Under the pieces are notes generated by a model, which had not been told where the DNA came from, searched no databases, and saw only the letters and a program-made list of their open reading frames with translations. From NCBI RefSeq assembly GCF_012843905.1, contig NZ_JABAGC010000008.1, forward strand, positions 1 through 64,000: 64,000 nt of DNA, written 5' to 3'. Of this stretch, positions 44,250-54,606 are shown in pieces (within the stretch, counting starts at the first letter, position 1; the number at the start of each line of letters is the position of its first letter). The position numbers and the translations under genes were made by a program. This DNA is from Clostridium sp. SM-530-WT-3G (GTDB lineage: Bacteria; Bacillota; Clostridia; Clostridiales; Clostridiaceae).

Positions 44250-46463
44250 TTAATTATTTACTCTATAAACATCAACTACGCCTCTAAGATTTTTTATTCT
44301 CTTCATAAGGTTTTGTAAACTATCTATACATTGAATTTTAATTTTTATATTTATGTACGCATAATTATCCTTAGATAAATTTGCGTTTACAGCACTTAAT
44401 TGAAGTTTTAAGTCTGTAATGATGCTCATTATATCAGCAAGAAGTCCTTCTCTATCATCAGCCATAACCTGAATTTCAGCAGAATATGAATTACCTTTAG
44501 CTGTTCCCCAACTAACTTCTACAACTCTTTCGCCATCTGTTTCTATTAGATTTTTTAAGTTCTGACAGTCTTTCCTATGAACGGATACTCCTCTTCCCTT
44601 AGTTATATAACCTAATATTTCATCACCAGGAACAGGATTGCAACATTTTGCAAATCTAACCATTAAGTTGCTTTCACCTTTTACAGTTATTTCATAGCTG
44701 TTTTGCTGACTGTCTTGTTTTGCTGTCTTAGCTATCTGTTCTTCTATTGCCTTATTTAAAATTTCTTTATTTTCTTTTTCTTTATTAACTTTATCAAATC
44801 CATTGTTTTCTTTTAATCTTGCAACAAGATTAGATGCTGAAACTCCATTCACACCAAGAAGTGCATATACATCATCCATATTATGAATATTATATCTCTT
44901 TACAAGTCTTTCGTAAAAATCTCCCTTAGCAATTTCAGCATAAGTTACACCTTGCTTCTTAAGCTCTTTATCTAGAAGTTCTTTACCTCTAAGTATATTT
45001 TCTTCTTTTTTGGCTTTTTTAAACCATTGCTTAATCTTACTCTTCGCTTGGTTACTCTTTGCGATATTAAGCCAATCCATATTAGGGCCTTTAGCATTTG
45101 CAGAAGTTAATATTTCAACAATTTCCCCAGTCTTTAACTTATAGTCAAGAGGAACTATTTTCCCATTAACCTTAGCTCCAACACATTTATTACCTATATC
45201 AGTATGAATTCTATACGCAAAATCTATTGGTGTTGCTCCACTGCATAAATTTATTACAACTCCTTTTGGAGTAAATACAAATACTTCATCTGAGAATAAA
45301 TCTATCTTAAATCCTTCGATAAACTCTTCTGCATCTGAAGTTTCTTTTTGCCATTCAAGCATATCTCTAAGCCATGCAAGCTTTTTCTCAAATACTTTCT
45401 GCTTATCTTGTTCAGTACCGCTTGTGTCTCCCTCTTTATACTTCCAGTGAGCAGCAATACCATATTCAGCAGTTCTATGCATTTCAAATGTTCTAATTTG
45501 AATTTCAAATGTTTTCCCCTGAGGCCCTATAACAGTTGTATGAAGTGATTGATACATATTAGGCTTAGGCATTGCTATATAATCTTTAAATCTACCTGGA
45601 ATAGGAGTGTAAATTGTATGCACTATCCCAAGAACACCATAACAATCCTTAACTGAATTAACAAGAATTCTTATTGCAGTCAAATCAAATATTTCGTCAA
45701 TAGTTTTATGTTTATTGACCATCTTCTTATATATACTATAAAAATGCTTTGGTCGCCCTTCAATTTCCGAGTCAATTCCTGCTGCTTCTAACTTAGTATA
45801 TAAGTCAGCTACTATCTTTTTTATGTAATCTTCTCTTTCAACTCTTTTTTCAGCAATATCTCTTACAAGTTCATAATATTCCTTTTCATGAAGATATCTA
45901 AAACATAAATCTTCAAGCTCCCATTTAATCTTAGACATACCAAGTCTATGCGCTAAAGGTGCATAAATATCAAGAGTTTCTTTTGCTTTCCTTTTCTGCT
46001 TATTTGCTGGCACATACTTAAGTGTTCTCATATTATGTAGTCTATCAGCTAATTTAATTATGATTACTCTTATGTCTTTAGCCATAGCAAGGAGCATTTT
46101 TCTAACATTATCAGCCTGTTGTTCTTCCTTGCTCTTATATTCCATTTCCCCAAGTTTAGTCAATTTTGTTACTCCATCAATAAGGTTAGCTATTTCTGCA
46201 TTAAACTCACGCGCTACATCATCATAAGTATATTTTGTATCTTCTATAACATCATGAAGTAATCCAGCCACAATAGTATCTGTATCCATACCAAGCTCTG
46301 CTAAATTCTCAGCTACAGCTATTGGATGAATTATATATGGCTCTCCAGACTCCCTTTTCTGTTCCTTATGAGCTTCTTTTGCAAAATTATATGCTTTTCT
46401 CACCATATCCTCGTCGACGTTGTGACAATTCTTGTGAATTTTTTCCATTAATTCATCAATCAT
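44250..46463 (-). CDS. relA: Bifunctional (p)ppGpp synthetase/hydrolase (Rel)
   Basis: 737-residue long RSH enzyme controlling the stringent response. The HD hydrolase domain is N-terminal, with H-P-I-A-V-A near 46 and the H-D-V-I-E-D-T motif near 70, both intact, so hydrolase activity is expected. The synthetase domain carries R-P-K-H-F-Y-S-I-Y-K-K near 240 and Y-Q-S-L-H-T-T near 306. The TGS domain starts near 390 (VFTPKGVVINLC) and the C-terminal zinc-finger and ACT domains contain R-F-A-K-C-C-N-P-V-P-G-D near 620. Full length; own leader upstream. Confidence 0.94.
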   Translation of the reverse strand: MIDELMEKIHKNCHNVDEDMVRKAYNFAKEAHKEQKRESGEPYIIHPIAVAENLAELGMDTDTIVAGLLHDVIEDTKYTYDDVAREFNAEIANLIDGVTKLTKLGEMEYKSKEEQQADNVRKMLLAMAKDIRVIIIKLADRLHNMRTLKYVPANKQKRKAKETLDIYAPLAHRLGMSKIKWELEDLCFRYLHEKEYYELVRDIAEKRVEREDYIKKIVADLYTKLEAAGIDSEIEGRPKHFYSIYKKMVNKHKTIDEIFDLTAIRILVNSVKDCYGVLGIVHTIYTPIPGRFKDYIAMPKPNMYQSLHTTVIGPQGKTFEIQIRTFEMHRTAEYGIAAHWKYKEGDTSGTEQDKQKVFEKKLAWLRDMLEWQKETSDAEEFIEGFKIDLFSDEVFVFTPKGVVINLCSGATPIDFAYRIHTDIGNKCVGAKVNGKIVPLDYKLKTGEIVEILTSANAKGPNMDWLNIAKSNQAKSKIKQWFKKAKKEENILRGKELLDKELKKQGVTYAEIAKGDFYERLVKRYNIHNMDDVYALLGVNGVSASNLVARLKENNGFDKVNKEKENKEILNKAIEEQIAKTAKQDSQQNSYEITVKGESNLMVRFAKCCNPVPGDEILGYITKGRGVSVHRKDCQNLKNLIETDGERVVEVSWGTAKGNSYSAEIQVMADDREGLLADIMSIITDLKLQLSAVNANLSKDNYAYINIKIKIQCIDSLQNLMKRIKNLRGVVDVYRVNN

Positions 46464-46510
46464 GAGGACTGCTCTCCTTCTATCTAAACTAAATTTATTT
46501 TAAATTCAAA

Positions 46511-46530
46511 GGCTGGTTTTCAAACCAGCC
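46511..46530. other. Small GC-rich hairpin in the relA leader
   Basis: Perfect 9-bp stem GGCTGGTTT/AAACCAGCC with a 2-nt minimal loop, 48 bp before the relA ATG. There is no good U tract on the minus strand (tttgaattt), so it is not a clear terminator. Confidence 0.5.
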
Positions 46531-46720
46531 CGACTTTTAAATAATTATATATTATTTTATTATTATTTTCAAGCTAGATAAACTAGTAACAAGTTATTGG
46601 TATTCTTCATCTTTTACAGTAATTAATAATACTTTAAACAATATGATATTATTTGATATATTTATACTTTTTATAATATATTTCCTTAATTTAAACTAAA
46701 AATGCACTTTTTAATCATAA

Positions 46721-46759
46721 AAAAATAACAGAACATCAATAGTGTTCTGTTATTTTTTA
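46721..46759 (-). terminator. Terminator of apt
   Basis: Perfect stem of about 15 bp (AAAATAACAGAACA with its complement), 7-nt loop, and T runs on both sides, just after the apt stop. It separates apt from the relA transcription unit. Confidence 0.9.
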
Positions 46760-46762
46760 TAA

Positions 46763-47281
46763 TTAAACATCATATTGAACTAATGACATTACATCATAGC
46801 CTTTTAATTTATCTCTTCCTTTAAGTTCAGTTAATTCAGTTACGAAATCTAATGAAGCAACTACTCCTCCTGCTTGTTCTATTAACTTAGCTACAGCTTC
46901 AACAGTTCCTCCAGTTGCTAATAAATCATCAACTACAGCAACTCTTTGACCTGGTTTTATTGCATCTTTATGCATTTCAATTGTATCAGTACCATATTCT
47001 AAATCATAAGTTACAGAAATAGTTTCTGCAGGTAATTTACCTGGCTTTCTTACTGGGATAAATCCTACTCCTAAAGCATAAGCTACAGGAACACCAAATA
47101 TAAATCCTCTTGCTTCTGGACCAACTATAGCATCTATATTTTTATCCTTTAAGTAATTAACTATTGCGTCTATAGATTCTTTTAATCCTTCCGCATCTCC
47201 AATTAATGTAGTGATATCCTTGAAACTGATACCTTCTTTTGGAAAATCTTCAATTACTCTTATTTTTTCTTTAAAATCCAT
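46763..47281 (-). CDS. apt: Adenine phosphoribosyltransferase
   Basis: 172 residues; salvages adenine to AMP using PRPP. The start [20 protein letters not shown] is typical, and the frame's upstream extension to 47341 is ignored because ggagg lies 8 nt before the ATG at 47281. [10 protein letters not shown] (about 60-69) and the PRPP motif [13 protein letters not shown] (about 118-130) are intact. Confidence 0.95.
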   Translation of the reverse strand: MDFKEKIRVIEDFPKEGISFKDITTLIGDAEGLKESIDAIVNYLKDKNIDAIVGPEARGFIFGVPVAYALGVGFIPVRKPGKLPAETISVTYDLEYGTDTIEMHKDAIKPGQRVAVVDDLLATGGTVEAVAKLIEQAGGVVASLDFVTELTELKGRDKLKGYDVMSLVQYDV

Positions 47282-47347
47282 TATTAATTCCTCCACAGTA
47301 CTTATTTTAATATAAAATACAAATTTATTATTAAATAGCACATATTA

Positions 47348-48226
47348 TTATACATGTTTAACTTGTTTTAAAAGGTTATTTCTCTTTAAGCTATATAAAT
47401 ACTTCACAATTTGATCAGCTCTATCTTTATCATTAGTCGTTAAGAGTTCTAACACTATTCTAGCATTATCCATAACACCAACTGCACCTATAGGCGGTAT
47501 TATTAATTCAATTATTCTACTTATGCCATAATCATCAAATTCTTCAATATTATAAAATTCTATTATCGATCTTAACCCATTATTATTAGTATTCATCAAA
47601 ATTCTGTTACCTTCTTTGATAAATACTGCATTTTCACCCTTAACTGAAACATTTGACCATTGCACTCCTATAAGAATCAAGTCTAAGTATTTATTTATAC
47701 TTTTCATATTATAATAAATTGCAATAGCCTGCATTAGCTTAAAAGTCAATCCACTTGTAGATAAATTTTTATACCTATACTGACAACCCTTTTGATTTGG
47801 ATTAATGTAAATATAATCATTTACTGTATCACTTTCTTGATTTTCAAGAACTATAAGATCTATTCCAAGCTCTTTACATAAATCAACTTCTTTTTGTGAT
47901 TTTAATCCAACACCTAAAGTTATTAACAGTTCAGCACCTAAAAAATCTACATTATTTTTAATATCTTGTGAATTTATTCTCGCATCCTTTTCCTGTCTGT
48001 CATATATCAAATATTCAACATCAGCATTTAAATATTTTAAAACAAGTATAAGGGATGACACAGCACAAATTCCATCAACATTATATGTACCATAGACAAC
48101 AATTTTCTGTCTATTATTAATAGCTAATACTAATCTCTCTATTGCTTTGTTCATACCTTTAAGTATAAATGGGTTATATCCAGTAATATAATTTGGACAA
48201 TATATACTCTCCCAGAATTTACGCAT
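47348..48226 (-). CDS. Degenerate DHH/RecJ-like protein
   Basis: 292 residues, in the place normally held by recJ between secF and apt in clostridia. The fold start is recognisable (K-I-V-V-Y-G-T-Y-N-V-D-G-I-C-A-V-S near 41-57), but the DYDxDG motif has become TYNVDG. The expected D-C-G-I is L-G-V-G (I-T-L-G-V-G) near 102-107, and the DHH triad position reads V-L-E-N-Q-E-S-D. The DHHA1 region and C-terminal OB fold of full RecJ (over 550 residues) are missing. It is most likely catalytically dead; a regulatory or binding role is possible. The open frame is long and undamaged, so I keep it as a gene. Confidence 0.7.
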   Translation of the reverse strand: MRKFWESIYCPNYITGYNPFILKGMNKAIERLVLAINNRQKIVVYGTYNVDGICAVSSLILVLKYLNADVEYLIYDRQEKDARINSQDIKNNVDFLGAELLITLGVGLKSQKEVDLCKELGIDLIVLENQESDTVNDYIYINPNQKGCQYRYKNLSTSGLTFKLMQAIAIYYNMKSINKYLDLILIGVQWSNVSVKGENAVFIKEGNRILMNTNNNGLRSIIEFYNIEEFDDYGISRIIELIIPPIGAVGVMDNARIVLELLTTNDKDRADQIVKYLYSLKRNNLLKQVKHV

Positions 48227-48308
48227 GGCCTTTCTTCCTCCATAAAATTAGAAAACACATAATATTATAAATGATAAAATGGGATTTTACAATTATTTTG
48301 TTAACAAA

Positions 48309-48352
48309 ATAGAAAACCTTCGTACATAATGCCGAAGGTTTTCTTTATTTTA
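48309..48352 (-). terminator. Terminator of secDF
   Basis: 11-bp stem GAAAACCTTCG/CGAAGGTTTTC (48312-48344) shortly after the secF stop. The minus-strand tail is ctattttgtt; the plus-strand tail is also T-rich. Confidence 0.75.
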
Positions 48353-48361
48353 TTCAAATAT

Positions 48362-49237
48362 TTAATTTTTTTTACTTACTTTGGATTTCTTACCCATCTT
48401 TTCTTTTAATATTACCCATACTGGTGAAGCTATAAATATTGAAGAATATGCCCCTGTTGCTACCCCAACTATTAAAGGAATAGTAAATTCTCTAACTGAT
48501 GGTACTAAAATATTAATTGCTATAATAGTAATCAGTGTAGATAAAGAAGTATATATTGATCTTGTCATTGTTTCTTTAATACTTATATCAGCAACTTCAA
48601 CTGCATCTGCACGTCTTAATTTTTTCAAGTTTTCTCTTATTCTATCAAAAATAACTATTGTATCATTCATAGAATAACCAACTATTGTTAACATTGCCGC
48701 AATAAATGGAGTATTTACTGGTATATTAAATATAGCATAAAAACTTAATGTAATTAAAATATCATGTACTGTTGCAACTAAAGCAGCAACACCAAATTTA
48801 AATTCGAATCTAATCGCTACATATATAAGCATAACTATAAATGCTACAAGTAAAGCAATTGCTGAATTTCTAGTTAATTCTTTTCCTACTGAAGCACCAA
48901 TTTCATCTTGTGAAATTAATGCATTAGCATCTAATGAATATTGTTCTTCTAAAGCTTTCATAATATTTGAAATTTGTTCACTATCAAGATTTGTAGCTTT
49001 TATTTCATATTCATTTGTATCAGAAAGATTTGTATTTGCATCTTCAACATATTCATTGACTATTACGTCTGCTTGATCTTTGCTTATATCATCATTTAAT
49101 TGAATTGATACTTGCGTACCACCTCTAAAGTCTATACCAAAATTTAATCCTCTAAAACATGTAAATCCTAATCCAACTATTATAATTATTAAGGAAATCG
49201 AAAACCATATCTTAGTTTTTTCTATAACCTTAAGCAT
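48362..49237 (-). CDS. secF: Protein translocase subunit SecF
   Basis: 291-residue membrane partner of SecD that uses the proton gradient to assist late steps of Sec export. Six transmembrane helices; the first is followed by L-N-F-G-I-D-F-R-G-G-T (about 30-40). Conserved helix-4 motifs V-G-Y-S-M-N-D-T-I-V-I-F-D-R-I-R-E-N (near 186-203) are intact. Its start overlaps the secD end by 8 bp. The C-terminus is rich in lysine. Confidence 0.95.
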   Translation of the reverse strand: MLKVIEKTKIWFSISLIIIIVGLGFTCFRGLNFGIDFRGGTQVSIQLNDDISKDQADVIVNEYVEDANTNLSDTNEYEIKATNLDSEQISNIMKALEEQYSLDANALISQDEIGASVGKELTRNSAIALLVAFIVMLIYVAIRFEFKFGVAALVATVHDILITLSFYAIFNIPVNTPFIAAMLTIVGYSMNDTIVIFDRIRENLKKLRRADAVEVADISIKETMTRSIYTSLSTLITIIAINILVPSVREFTIPLIVGVATGAYSSIFIASPVWVILKEKMGKKSKVSKKN

Positions 49238-50495
49238 GTTTTTCTACCTCCCTTTTAACTCCAAAATGCTCTGGTTTGCTAAGTATTCCACAGTTAACTG
49301 CTAAATTAATAAGTACTTTTGTTACAACTAGTGCTGTAAATAAGCTTACAAGTATACCAATCATAAGTGTAATAGCAAATCCCTTTACTGAACCAGAACC
49401 TATGAAATATAAAATTAATCCACAAAGGATTGTTGTTACATTAGAGTCAACAATTGAAGATAATGCATTTTCTGATCCTCTCTTAATAGCTGTTCTAATT
49501 GAAACTCCTCTTCTAAGTTCTTCTTTAGTTCTTTCAAATATTAATATGTTTGCATCTACTGCCATACCTATAGTAAGAAGTAATGCTGCAATACCTGGAA
49601 GTGTTAAAGTAATTCCTACTTCAACAAATATATATAAATTTAGTATTATATATAATAATAACGCAACATCAGCAAAAAATCCTTCACGTCTGTATATTAC
49701 AAGCATAAATATGAATACTAATCCTATACCAATTGCTCCTGCCTTTATAGCATTAGGAAAAGCTGTTGCCCCAAGTTGTGCTCCAACATTTTTAACTGAA
49801 ACAGCCTTTACGCTTACTGGAAGTGCACCTGCATTAATCATAGCAGCAAGTGATTTATTTTCTTCTAAAGAAGTTATACCTCCACTTATGCTTGCTCTAC
49901 CATCAGTAATAACAGTCTGTACATTTGGATCTGAAATTAATTCATCATCAAGATAAATGCTAATTTTTTGTCCTACTAATTTTCTTGTAGCATCTGCAAA
50001 TTTTTGTGCTCCTTCATCAGTAAATTCAAGTCCTACTTCATATTTTCCTGTTTGTTGATTAAGTTGAGCTTGAGCTTTTTTAACATCTTGACCTGTTAAT
50101 AATACATTACCTTCTGGGTCCTTAAATGTTAAATTACCAGCCTGACTTAAATTCTTTATGATTTCATTTGAATCAGATGCACCTGGTACATCAACCCTTA
50201 CTCTTTTATCCCCTTCTGTTGTTACAACTGTTTCTGCAACGCCTAATTTATTAACTCTTAATTCTAAGTGCTGCTTAACGCTATCTAATTGATCTTGAGT
50301 AACGTCATCTTCTTGTATTTCCATAAGCACAGAAACACCACCTTGAAGGTCTAACCCTCTAGTTATAACCTTATCGAATGGTTTAAATTCATATCCGCCT
50401 ATGACAAATCCTTTAAAACCTGCAAAAGCTAAGAATCCTATTATAGCAATAATTAAAACTAATAATACCGCACTTTTGCCTTTCGTCTTTTTCAT
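49230..50495 (-). CDS. secD: Protein translocase subunit SecD
   Basis: 421-residue membrane protein. The first helix (about 9-31) is followed by R-G-L-D-L-Q-G-G-V-S-V-L-M-E (about 43-56), the P1 periplasmic-type domain, and five more helices with A-V-D-A-N-I-L-I-F-E-R-T-K-E-E (near 312-326). The frame opens 42 nt earlier, but the ATG at 50495 with ggagggag 5 nt upstream is clearly the start. Its leader contains two stable hairpins (listed separately). Confidence 0.95.
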   Translation of the reverse strand: MKKTKGKSAVLLVLIIAIIGFLAFAGFKGFVIGGYEFKPFDKVITRGLDLQGGVSVLMEIQEDDVTQDQLDSVKQHLELRVNKLGVAETVVTTEGDKRVRVDVPGASDSNEIIKNLSQAGNLTFKDPEGNVLLTGQDVKKAQAQLNQQTGKYEVGLEFTDEGAQKFADATRKLVGQKISIYLDDELISDPNVQTVITDGRASISGGITSLEENKSLAAMINAGALPVSVKAVSVKNVGAQLGATAFPNAIKAGAIGIGLVFIFMLVIYRREGFFADVALLLYIILNLYIFVEVGITLTLPGIAALLLTIGMAVDANILIFERTKEELRRGVSIRTAIKRGSENALSSIVDSNVTTILCGLILYFIGSGSVKGFAITLMIGILVSLFTALVVTKVLINLAVNCGILSKPEHFGVKREVEKHA

Positions 50496-50601
50496 CTTAT
50501 CTCCCTCCATACATTTTGTCTTTTCATTCCCGCACAATAACAGAGTACGTTGTAGGCTAAACCTTGTATTTGTTATGTAAAATAGTAAAACTATGAATTA
50601 T

Positions 50602-50743
50602 TATAGCTGACAGCAAATTAAAATCAATCATTTTATACAAATATAATTTCTCTTACCAATAAACAGCTGCCAGCTATATATAAAATATTTAGTGTATTAT
50701 TGTATAAATTCTTATTTTGAAGAATTTTTCCTACAATATATAC
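50602..50743 (-). promoter_or_regulatory. Structured leader of secDF (two hairpins)
   Basis: On the minus-strand RNA, 13-nt arms at 50666-50678 and 50602-50614 pair fully, with one G-U pair, around a ~51-nt loop. Immediately upstream, a second hairpin (50694-50743) has GUAUAUAUUGUA with UACAAUAAUAC outside and AAAUUCUU/AAGAAUUU inside. Both lie in the predicted ~300-nt leader. I do not recognise a known riboswitch class. A 24-codon frame (50557-50631) without a ribosome site also lies here. Confidence 0.5.
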
Positions 50744-50795
50744 AAAATACTCTTTTAATTCAAAATTTATTTACACTCCTCATTAACACATTGTC

Positions 50796-50824
50796 ATTAT
50801 ATCACACTATAATTTCTTAATAAA
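50796..50824 (-). promoter_or_regulatory. Candidate promoter of secDF
   Basis: Consensus TATAAT on the minus strand (50796-50801) with a 17-bp spacer to a poor -35 (TTTATT, 50819-50824). It would give a leader of about 300 nt. The rest of the 475-bp spacer to 50970 shows only a weak inverted repeat (ATAATATT/AATATTAT) near 50928-50960. Confidence 0.45.
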
Positions 50825-50970
50825 GTTTTTTATTGGTACTTTCTGCTTCTCAAATAGATTAAAAATACTATATAAAAATTAAAAACCTATACTTGCTCCC
50901 CTGCTTCGAATACGTTTAACATATGTATAATATTTTCTAATCTTTAAAAACTAATATTATATCCTCCAAA

Positions 50971-51342
50971 TCAATTTATATTAACACCTAAAATACCTGA
51001 TAAAGCACCAACTATCATAATTATTGATAATTTCCCCAATTCATATACAGAAAAAATTAAACTTCCACCTAGTACAGAAGCAGTAATAAAATAGATGCAA
51101 TAAAACTCAGCACCTACACATATTCCTACAAGCATACCTTTAGAACCATTCTTTTTTGAAGCTATAATACTCCCTGCACTTATACTAATTAGAACAGTAA
51201 TTATAATAATCATACTTCGTATACTATTATTTATATTAAATTTGGTCATAACTGCTGAAAGTATTATTATAGCAACAAGAGAAATTATAATTGTTCCTAT
51301 AGTTCCTTTAAGTACAGATTTAAAAAAGTTATTTTCTTGCAT
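50971..51342 (-). CDS. TIGR04086-family membrane protein
   Basis: 123-residue protein with four transmembrane helices (about 13-30, 41-60, 69-90 and 97-120), a motif-poor family found next to yajC in many clostridia. G-S-I-I-A-S-K-K-N-G-S-K-G and the final G-A-L-S-G-I-L-G match the family. Function unknown. It lies between yajC and the secDF unit on the same strand, 58 bp after yajC. Confidence 0.75.
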   Translation of the reverse strand: MQENNFFKSVLKGTIGTIIISLVAIIILSAVMTKFNINNSIRSMIIIITVLISISAGSIIASKKNGSKGMLVGICVGAEFYCIYFITASVLGGSLIFSVYELGKLSIIMIVGALSGILGVNIN

Positions 51343-51400
51343 AAAACAACACCTCCCAACACTTCATTTTATGAATTGTCAGAAGGTATTATGCATAATT

Positions 51401-51685
51401 TTACTTATCGTTACCTACTTTATAAGCAATACCGCCTTTATCCATCTTAATTCTTGTTTTAGCAGAACTGCTTTCTATTGTAACGTATTTTTCATCAATA
51501 TGAACTATTTTTCCTAATATACCGCCTCTAGTTACAATTTCATCATTAACCTTAAGCTCACTTATCATAGAATCATATTTCTTTTTTCTTTTCTTTTCTG
51601 GCACTATCATTAAAAAATAAAATATAGCTAATATCACTATAAATGGTAAAACATTAATTAATATTGCACTTATAGAATTACTCAT
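51401..51685 (-). CDS. yajC: Preprotein translocase subunit YajC
   Basis: 94 residues: one N-terminal transmembrane helix (about 8-25, VLPFIVILAIFYFLMIVP) and the conserved P-E-K-K-R-K-K-K-Y, then D-E-I-V-T-R-G-G-I-L-G-K-I in the cytosolic part. The frame opens 78 nt upstream, but the ATG at 51685 has ggagg 7 nt away and the family-typical length. Confidence 0.92.
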   Translation of the reverse strand: MSNSISAILINVLPFIVILAIFYFLMIVPEKKRKKKYDSMISELKVNDEIVTRGGILGKIVHIDEKYVTIESSSAKTRIKMDKGGIAYKVGNDK

Positions 51686-51923
51686 GTTTATTCCTCCAAT
51701 TATTAAAATTATAATAAATATATTCCTGTTAAGTAGTTTACATTTTTTATTAAATATTATCAACCCTATAAATTAACTTTTTATTAATTATTTATATTTT
51801 ATATGAAATAATTGTTACTTATATAAGTATTTTCTTCCTAATATATTATTTTATTCATAAAAAACTATATTAATCTATTAAAATTAATTAAATGGTATTT
51901 TTAGTTTTTAGTATTATTGATAA

Positions 51924-51966
51924 TAAAAGAGTGTTTTTAAAATGTAGATTTTAAAAACACTCTTTT
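51924..51966 (-). terminator. Terminator of tgt
   Basis: About 19-bp perfect stem (AAAAGAGTGTTTTTAAAAT and its complement) with a 4-nt loop and T-rich tails on both sides, about 20 bp after the tgt stop. Confidence 0.85.
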
Positions 51967-51985
51967 GTTAAAGAATCAATTTAAT

Positions 51986-53137
<1,152 letters not shown>

Positions 53138-53210
53138 TTAATATTTTTTATATATTGAAACTATTGATTAATGTCACCTCATCAATATGTAATCAAACTT
53201 TAATTCATTT

Positions 53211-53270
53211 GAAAGTTGATAGTGGAAAGTGGAGAGTTTTGGATGATATTTCTTGCAAAATATCTTTATT
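53211..53270. repeat. Repeat with the TTGC-loop hairpin
   Basis: Short tandem units (AGTGGAAAGTGGAGAGT) followed by TTTTGGATGAT and the hairpin GATATTT-CTTGCA-AAATATC (53245-53264). The GGATGAT flank and TTGC loop are shared with the element at 44102-44132, but the stem sequence differs while still pairing. Confidence 0.65.
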
Positions 53271-53345
53271 TTAATTTAAATAGTTTATTCACTTATTTAA
53301 AGTTCCATATTCATCGTTGCTTTCCTATATCATCAGTCATACTTT

Positions 53346-54371
53346 CTATTTTATAAACATTGAATCTCCAAATGAGAAGAATCTATATTTTTCTTTAACT
53401 GCTTCTTTATATGCATTCATAACATGATCTTTTCCTGCTAGTGTTGATACAAGCATTATAAGTGTTGATTCTGGTAAGTGGAAGTTTGTTATTAGGTTAT
53501 CCACTACTTTAAATTTATATCCTGGATAAATAAAGATATCTGTCCATCCACTTTGTTCTTTTACAAAACCATTTTCGTCTCCAATAGTTTCTAAAGTTCT
53601 TGTTGATGTTGTTCCAACGGCTATTACTCTATTTCCTCTTTTTTTAGTTTCATTAATTATATCAGCACTTTCTTTTGAAAGTGTATAGAATTCAGAATGC
53701 ATATGATGTTCTTCTAAGTTTTCAACTTTAACTGGTCTGAATGTTCCAAGACCAACATGTAATGTTAAATAAACAACATTGATTCCTTTTTCTTTGATTT
53801 GCTCTAATAATTCTTGTGTAAAATGAAGTCCTGCTGTTGGTGCAGCTGCTGAACCAGTTTCCTTTGAATATACTGTTTGATATCTTTCTCTATCTTCAAG
53901 TCTTTCATGGATATATGGTGGAAGAGGCATTTCACCAAGTGAATCTAAAACTTCTTCAAATATTCCATCATAATGGAATTCTACTATTCTATTTCCATCT
54001 TCTTTAACTTCAACAACTTCAGCTTTAAGCTTTCCATCACCAAAAGTAAACTTTCTTCCTACTCTTGCAGACTTACCTGGCTTAGCTAGACATTCCCATT
54101 TATCTTTATCTACTCTTTTTAATAATAAGAATTCTATCTTTCCGCCAGTACCTTCTTTTTCACCAATTAATCTTGCTGGCATTACTCTTGTATTATTAAG
54201 AACTAAAGTATCACCTTCATTTAAATAATTAATTATATCGTGAAACACCTTATGTTCTATTTCACCAGTTTTTTTATCTACAACCATAAGTCTTGAAGTA
54301 TCTCTCTTCTGTAATGGATGTTGTGCAATAAGTTCCTCTGGTAAATCAAAATCAAATTCTTTAACGTTCAT
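53346..54371 (-). CDS. queA: S-adenosylmethionine:tRNA ribosyltransferase-isomerase
   Basis: 341 residues; forms epoxyqueuosine in tRNA from preQ1 and AdoMet. Family motifs: [12 protein letters not shown] (7-18), [10 protein letters not shown] (about 59-68), [10 protein letters not shown] (about 174-183), [10 protein letters not shown] near 205 and S-T-L-I-M-L-V-S near 306. Full length. A strong aggagaag site lies upstream. Confidence 0.96.
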   Translation of the reverse strand: MNVKEFDFDLPEELIAQHPLQKRDTSRLMVVDKKTGEIEHKVFHDIINYLNEGDTLVLNNTRVMPARLIGEKEGTGGKIEFLLLKRVDKDKWECLAKPGKSARVGRKFTFGDGKLKAEVVEVKEDGNRIVEFHYDGIFEEVLDSLGEMPLPPYIHERLEDRERYQTVYSKETGSAAAPTAGLHFTQELLEQIKEKGINVVYLTLHVGLGTFRPVKVENLEEHHMHSEFYTLSKESADIINETKKRGNRVIAVGTTSTRTLETIGDENGFVKEQSGWTDIFIYPGYKFKVVDNLITNFHLPESTLIMLVSTLAGKDHVMNAYKEAVKEKYRFFSFGDSMFIK

Positions 54372-54510
54372 TGTTATCTTCTCCTAACATTTAGCTTATG
54401 AATTAATTTCAAAAGCCAATTATTATGCTTATTTAAAATGTAGTAATACACTTTTTATCTAACCATTTATATTTAGTAAACTAGATATCTATCCAGCCCG
54501 CTATTTTTAA

Positions 54511-54560
54511 GCAAATATATAAGTATAAATATTCTTTTATACTTATATATTTATATTTGC
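54511..54560 (-). terminator. Hairpin downstream of ruvB
   Basis: 14-bp AT-rich stem TATATAAGTATAAA/TTTATACTTATATA extended by GCAAATA/TATTTGC, 47 bp after the ruvB stop. Only a weak U tail follows on the minus strand, so terminator activity is uncertain. Confidence 0.5.
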
Positions 54561-54606
54561 ACACTAATATACTATAAAATACCTTAAAGATATTTGTATT
54601 TAGCAA

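Noticed and set aside
49276-49956. 226-codon plus-strand frame opposite secD
   Set aside because: It is an antisense shadow of the conserved SecD coding sequence, with no ribosome site or family match.
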